DNA of 8,924 nt. Origin: Lysobacterales bacterium (GTDB lineage Bacteria > Pseudomonadota > Gammaproteobacteria > Xanthomonadales > Marinicellaceae). The stretch's first letter is position 1, and every line of letters begins with the position of its first letter. Below the pieces are notes generated by a model. The model saw nothing but the letters and a program-made list of their open reading frames with translations, did no database searches and was not told the DNA's origin. Location of the stretch: positions 1 to 8,924 of the forward strand of contig JALSIL010000552.1 of the NCBI GenBank assembly GCA_026990095.1, read 5' to 3'. The translations under genes and the position numbers were made by a program. Positions 6,335 through 8,924 of this stretch are shown here, one piece after another.

Positions 6335-6658
6335 ATGGCCTTTGTAGTCACAGAAAATTGTATTAAATGTAAATACACTGATTGTGTAGATGTCTGCCCC
6401 GTTGATTGCTTTCATGAAGGTCCTAACTTCTTAGTGATTGACCCGGAAGAATGTATCGATTGCACCTTATGCGAACCAGAATGCCCTGCAAACGCCATTT
6501 TTGCAGAAGATGAATTACCGGAAGGACAAGAAATATTTATCGAATTAAATGCCGAACTTGCCAAAAAATGGGAGGTAATTCGTGATGTTCGCGAACCATT
6601 ACCAGACGCAGAGGAATGGAACGGCAAACCGGATAAATTGAAATTTCTTGAGAAGTGA
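6335..6658 (+). CDS. fdxA: 7Fe ferredoxin (3Fe-4S/4Fe-4S)
   Basis: This 107-residue soluble electron carrier is of the Azotobacter ferredoxin I (FdxA) type. Cys9, Cys17 and Cys50 should bind the [3Fe-4S] cluster; Cys21, Cys40, Cys43 and Cys46 the [4Fe-4S] cluster. Cys12 and Cys25 are the extra conserved cysteines, one residue shifted from their places in ferredoxin I. The motif CxxCxxxxCxxxC with 'CPVDCFHEG' and then 'CIDCTLCEPECP' is complete. The C-terminal 55 residues, with 'ELNAELAKKWEVI', are the extension typical of FdxA. ATG at 6335 has AGG nine bases upstream; an in-frame TTG at 6329 is not needed. It shares the transporter's orientation, but has its own -10 candidate. Its redox partner is unknown. 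It could supply low-potential electrons to sulfur or other reductive metabolism, which is inference from neighbours only. Confidence 0.95.
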   Translation: MAFVVTENCIKCKYTDCVDVCPVDCFHEGPNFLVIDPEECIDCTLCEPECPANAIFAEDELPEGQEIFIELNAELAKKWEVIRDVREPLPDAEEWNGKPDKLKFLEK

Positions 6659-6763
6659 TTTTCTACAGGATTTTGTTCTTATTTCTGAATATGCGAATAA
6701 ACAACGAACATTTGTCGAGCAGCGCGTATTATATTCTTAGTAATATTGCTTTAATCTCAAAAT

Positions 6764-6791
6764 ACCAGAAGAATTACAATTCTTCCTTGGT
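6764..6791 (+). repeat. AT-rich hairpin downstream of fdxA
   Basis: GAAGAAT (6768-6774) and ATTCTTC (6779-6785) form a 7-bp stem with a TACA loop. It extends outward through a two-base bulge to ACCA/TGGT. There is no T-run after it, so a terminator role is doubtful. It may protect the 3' end of fdxA mRNA. Confidence 0.35.
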
Positions 6792-6832
6792 ACATCAACC
6801 CAATCCAAAATAATTTTATATAAAGCAATCTT

Positions 6833-6875
6833 AAGCTATAGGCCAAGGTCGATTCAAGCTTTGGCCTTTGAGCTT
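6833..6875 (+). terminator. Long imperfect hairpin, possible fdxA terminator
   Basis: GGCCAAGG (6841-6848) pairs with CTTTGGCC (6859-6866), one G-U, around a 10-base loop. A6840-T6867 and an outer stem AAGCT/AGCTT (6833-6837, 6871-6875) extend it. Only TTT follows the inner stem, so termination would be weak. It is 180 bases after the fdxA stop. The outer symmetry could also mark an old insertion boundary. Confidence 0.35.
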
Positions 6876-7022
6876 TCACCCCCATTGCTTCTACATTAAC
6901 TCATCTTTGTCACATTTTTTTGAATAAATATTGAAAATTCTAAGAGATACGATTTTAAGTCGCTCTGAGATGGAGCCTTCTCCAATACGAAATGAGTCTG
7001 AAATACCCATTGTATCCTGCAT

Positions 7023-7808
7023 TGTAAAAAACGACTTACATTCCAATGCAATGCTTGTCACCAACAAACGTCTCTAATTGCAGGGACACTGTTTCAAGGA
7101 ACAAATTTGCCGCTGACCACTTGGTTTCTGGCGATTTATTTTATTAGTCAAGCCAAAACAGGATTATCTGCTTTAGCTCTGAAACAACATCTGGGGGTCA
7201 GTTTCCCGACAGCCTGATTGATACATCATAAACTAATGCGAGCAATGGTAGAGCGTGAGGATCATTACCTGTTTTCTGGGAAGGTACAGATGGGTGATGC
7301 TTATCTAGGCGAAGAACGTAGCGGTAGTAAATCAGGGCGTGGATCAGAAAATAAAATCCCTTTTGTAGCCGCCGTCTCCGTGGATAGCGACAGCCACCCT
7401 CTTCGTGCCAAGTTAACTCCTGTTCCTGGTTTTACCATCAAAGCGATAAAAAAATGGTCAAAGAGTCACCTTAGTAATGACTGCTTGGTGCTTTCTGACG
7501 GACTCGCTTGCTTTAATGGTGTGAGTGCAGCTGGATGTAAGCAAATCCCTGTTATTGCCGGGGATCGAAAACCTGAAGAGCTTCCTGAATTTAACTGGGT
7601 TAATACAGTTCTGGGTAATATTAAAACTAGCGGTTCTTACCATGCCTTTGATTTTAGTCAATATGCTCACCGCTATTTAGCTGCAATTACTTATCGGTTT
7701 AACCGGCGATTTATTCTTAAAACATTGCCTGAGCGACTGCTTCTTGCTGCAGTCAGCACCGAACCTCGACAGGCAGCTTGGTTGCGCTTAGCGGAAGATT
7801 CCTGCTAA
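7023..7808 (+). pseudogene. IS1595-family transposase remnant (ISXO2-like domain)
   Basis: In one frame from about 7023 to TAA at 7806-7808 the sequence matches IS1595-group transposases. A zinc-ribbon fragment 'FQCNACHQQTS' (from 7041) is followed by 'LIAGTLFQGTNLPLTTWFLA', 'KTGLSALALKQHLGVSFPTA', then 'LIHHKLMRAM' and the catalytic domain. It ends with the usual 'LRLAEDSC'. A TGA at 7215-7217 replaces the Trp codon normally present in 'PTAWLIHHKLM'. In the first catalytic motif, usually 'DDAYLGG', the sequence is 'GDAYLGE' (7290-7310), so the first Asp is Gly. 'KTSGSYHAF' is two residues shorter than the usual 'KTSLSGxYHAF'. The N-terminal zinc-ribbon start is deleted or scrambled, with further TGA codons before 7002. 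The 196-codon frame after the TGA (7218-7808) is open but should be inactive. I could not define terminal inverted repeats. Confidence 0.85.
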
Positions 7809-7880
7809 TCAGGTTCCTGTTTGACCCAAGTTAAAACCCCATCATTTTTCGTATTGCTTTCAAACAATGACAATTTTTTC

Positions 7881-7909
7881 TTGACTAAAGCGCCATATCC
7901 TAGTTTAAT
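7881..7909 (+). promoter_or_regulatory. Promoter of tRNA-Phe
   Basis: TTGACT (7881-7886) and TTTAAT (7904-7909) are spaced by 17 bases, each matching consensus at 5 of 6 positions. The discriminator ACGCGCTCC is G+C-rich, as in stringently controlled stable-RNA promoters. The expected start near 7916 is about 15 bases before the mature tRNA. Confidence 0.75.
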
Positions 7910-7930
7910 ACGCGCTCCATTCGAGACATG

Positions 7931-8006
<76 letters not shown>

Positions 8007-8039
8007 TTAAAATCAATAACTTACAGAATATTTCAATAA

Positions 8040-8065
8040 TGGCATAAACCCTCAGTGTTATGCCA
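8040..8065. repeat. 8-bp inverted repeat shortly after tRNA-Phe
   Basis: TGGCATAA (8040-8047) and TTATGCCA (8058-8065) are perfect complements around a 10-base spacer, 34 bases after the tRNA. No T-run follows, so it could be a 3' processing or rho-assisted stop structure, or a binding site for an integration protein. Confidence 0.45.
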
Positions 8066-8267
8066 GTGTTAGGTTGAAATTAGGCTTTTAGGTGAAATTA
8101 AAGACTTGAATTAAGTCAATAGGGCAGACTTGGGTTTAGTATCTAAGCGGTGAAATCAGAAAGGGATTAGGTACAGCTGGCGTAGTATTTCATCTTTAAC
8201 ACAGACGCTAAGACAATAGGCTTAATTGTCCAAATAAAGTTTTGTATTTAAGTATATTAGAATACTA

Positions 8268-8325
8268 TAATGTGAATTTAGTCATTAAACCATTGATTAG
8301 TAACGGTTTTCTTAAAATCACATTA
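8268..8325. repeat. Nested inverted repeats
   Basis: TAATGTGA (8268-8275) and TCACATTA (8318-8325) are perfect inverse copies 42 bases apart. Between them AAACC and GGTTT (about 8287-8310) form an inner stem. The whole could fold as a long stem-loop or cruciform. No flanking gene explains it. Confidence 0.4.
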
Positions 8326-8478
8326 CGTATCTATTTGTGGGATGAGATGTAAACAAGCCTAAGCCTTTGATTTTTTCGCCCCCCTTTCCCCTACCAGGGC
8401 AACTAGCCCCTAAAGAACTAAAGACCTAGATAACCGGACTAACTCAATTAATAGGGCAATGTACTCTTATAACGTGCG

Positions 8479-8499
8479 GGGGCGGGCGTTGCCCCTTTT
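8479..8499 (+). terminator. G+C-rich rho-independent terminator
   Basis: GGGGC (8479-8483) pairs with GCCCC (8491-8495) around a 7-base loop and is followed by TTTT. The stem is short but all G-C. No gene on the plus strand lies directly before it, apart from tRNA-Phe 470 bases upstream. It would insulate the small ORF downstream from upstream transcription. Confidence 0.5.
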
Positions 8500-8507
8500 G
8501 GTTGATG

Positions 8508-8538
8508 CTTATATTAGTATTGACTTATATTAGTATTG
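8508..8538. repeat. Tandem 15-bp direct repeat
   Basis: CTTATATTAGTATTG occurs at 8508-8522 and again at 8524-8538, a period of 16 bases with one base between copies. GTATTGGCTAATAC, directly overlapping the second copy, adds an inverted element. They lie just before a TATAAT at 8550-8555 and upstream of the small ORF, where they could act as iteron-like or operator sites. Confidence 0.7.
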
Positions 8539-8549
8539 GCTAATACATG

Positions 8550-8555
8550 TATAAT
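8550..8555 (+). promoter_or_regulatory. Candidate -10 box of the small ORF
   Basis: TATAAT, preceded directly by TG, lies 36 bases upstream of the ATG at 8592. There is no good -35 at 17 bases; TTGACT at 8520-8525 is 24 bases away, too far. The tandem repeat covers the expected -35 area, so a protein bound there could control this promoter. Confidence 0.4.
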
Positions 8556-8591
8556 AAGTCTGGTTAGAAACTAAAACTGCAACCTGACTCA

Positions 8592-8762
8592 ATGCCGAAA
8601 ACTACAACCAAGAAAACATCAAATCTAACCAAACGACTACGCGAAAAATACAGGGCTACACACCATAAATGCTATAGCCTATCGTCACTACCAGACAAGG
8701 ATAGATTAGCCGCTATTGAGCTAATTAATGAGGGTTATAGCCTATCTGAAATAATCGGGTAA
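8592..8762 (+). CDS. Small basic protein of unknown function
   Basis: A 56-codon frame starting MPKTTTKKTSNLTKRLREKY and ending in a TAA. The first 20 residues are strongly basic and Thr/Lys-rich. The rest, with 'LPDKDRLAAIELINEGYSLSEIIG', looks like a short helical domain and could be half of a helix-turn-helix. 'YSLS' occurs twice, 21 residues apart, encoded by the same 11 bases (8673-8683 and 8736-8746). I do not recognise the family. For: an ordered, protein-like composition, a TATAAT upstream and two near stop codons (TAATAA). Against: no Shine-Dalgarno and short length. Most leucines use CTA, rare in the other genes here, which points to foreign origin. A DNA-binding accessory protein of a mobile element is conceivable but unproven. 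Confidence 0.45.
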   Translation: MPKTTTKKTSNLTKRLREKYRATHHKCYSLSSLPDKDRLAAIELINEGYSLSEIIG

Positions 8763-8773
8763 TAAGTTCTAAT

Positions 8774-8907
8774 CCATTAACAAATAAACCGACAAGAACA
8801 ATTAATAACAATTTATCTCTATGTGGGGAATGTTCATCAGTTCGTTCATATAATGGATTCAAGCCATTACTCAATCAAGTAGCCATTGACAACAAGCCAT
8901 TAACAAA
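8774..8907. repeat. Cluster of short CCATTAAC-like repeats
   Basis: CCATTAACAAA occurs at 8774-8784 and 8897-8907. Shorter relatives are AAGCCATTAC (8861-8870) and TAGCCATTGAC (8880-8890), and AAGCCATTAAC precedes the last copy. TAATGG (8851-8856) and CCATTA (8864-8869) also form a 6-bp hairpin. The segment has no gene and ends in a C-run at the window edge. Confidence 0.5.
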
Positions 8908-8924
8908 CAACCTAACGCCCCCCC

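Larger units (their letters stand above)
6659..7022. other. Non-coding stretch between fdxA and the transposase remnant
   Basis: About 360 bases with no supportable gene. It contains two hairpins (6764-6791 and 6833-6875). The last 80 bases probably include the badly decayed beginning of the transposase gene. In the frame of the intact part, TGA codons interrupt it upstream of about 7002, and I cannot align it with confidence. Confidence 0.6.
8007..8591. other. Gene-poor, repeat-rich segment downstream of tRNA-Phe
   Basis: Nearly 600 bases without a supportable gene on either strand. It holds an 8-bp hairpin (8040-8065), nested inverted repeats (8268-8325), a C-rich tract (8380-8418), a G+C-rich terminator (8479-8499) and a tandem 15-bp repeat (8508-8538). 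From about 8380 on, CTA and TAG triplets are very frequent, unlike the genes on the left of the window. Confidence 0.6.

Noticed and set aside
6691..6813. 40-codon plus-strand frame after fdxA
   Set aside because: No ribosome binding site, low-complexity Asn/Ser-rich translation, and it contains the hairpin at 6764-6791.
6970..7076. Alternative frame beginning ATG at 6970 as the transposase start
   Set aside because: It is out of frame with the zinc-ribbon and catalytic parts and its residues do not match the family.
8465..8500. Integron attC-like site around the G+C-rich hairpin and at the right edge (CCTAACG)
   Set aside because: The required RYYYAAC and GTTRRRY pair is not present in the right arrangement, so only a vague resemblance remains.
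8774..8907. CRISPR array
   Set aside because: The repeats are about 10 bases, vary in sequence and spacing, and no unique spacers of constant length separate them.

Overview
The window looks like a piece of a gammaproteobacterial chromosome of moderate-to-low G+C. The Fe-type superoxide dismutase, CysB-like regulator, 7Fe ferredoxin FdxA, elongation factor G paralogue and IS1595-type transposase remnant all read as gammaproteobacterial. The combination reminds me of methanotrophs or methylotrophs (Methylococcales-like), but that is an impression from protein similarity, not a proof.

Left part (1-1640). A short-chain dehydrogenase gene on the minus strand is cut short and has lost its catalytic lysine. 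It appears to be interrupted near position 80-95, possibly by an insertion sequence whose first codons run off the left edge. Upstream of it, on the same strand, is an intact sodB, with a clean terminator between the two. The sodB leader contains a second hairpin plus T-run only 18 bases before the start codon. This is either an attenuator or a structure overlapping the promoter.

Centre (1640-6660). A stand-alone second-type elongation factor G is followed by a CYTH-fold triphosphatase. This pair converges on a CysB-like LysR regulator. The regulator is divergent from a TauE/SafE (TSUP) membrane transporter, and the 190-base intergenic region between them is dense with dyad symmetry: a 13-bp perfect inverted repeat 104 bp wide, a T-N11-A palindrome at the regulator's start, and a strong promoter for the transporter overlapped by a further inverted repeat. 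The simplest reading is a small sulfur-oxyanion transport locus controlled by its adjacent regulator. FdxA follows on the same strand as the transporter with its own candidate promoter.

Right part (6660-8924). After a non-coding stretch with hairpins comes an IS1595-family transposase fossil. It has a TGA in place of a conserved Trp codon, loss of the first catalytic Asp, and a degraded N-terminus. Next is a complete tRNA-Phe(GAA) with a good promoter and encoded CCA. The last 900 bases, downstream of the tRNA, contain no recognisable gene except one 56-codon ORF. They hold several direct and inverted repeats, a G+C-rich terminator, unusually frequent CTA/TAG triplets and a C-run at the edge. 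A tRNA gene followed by such DNA is typical of the boundary of an integrated element, although no second attachment site is visible here.
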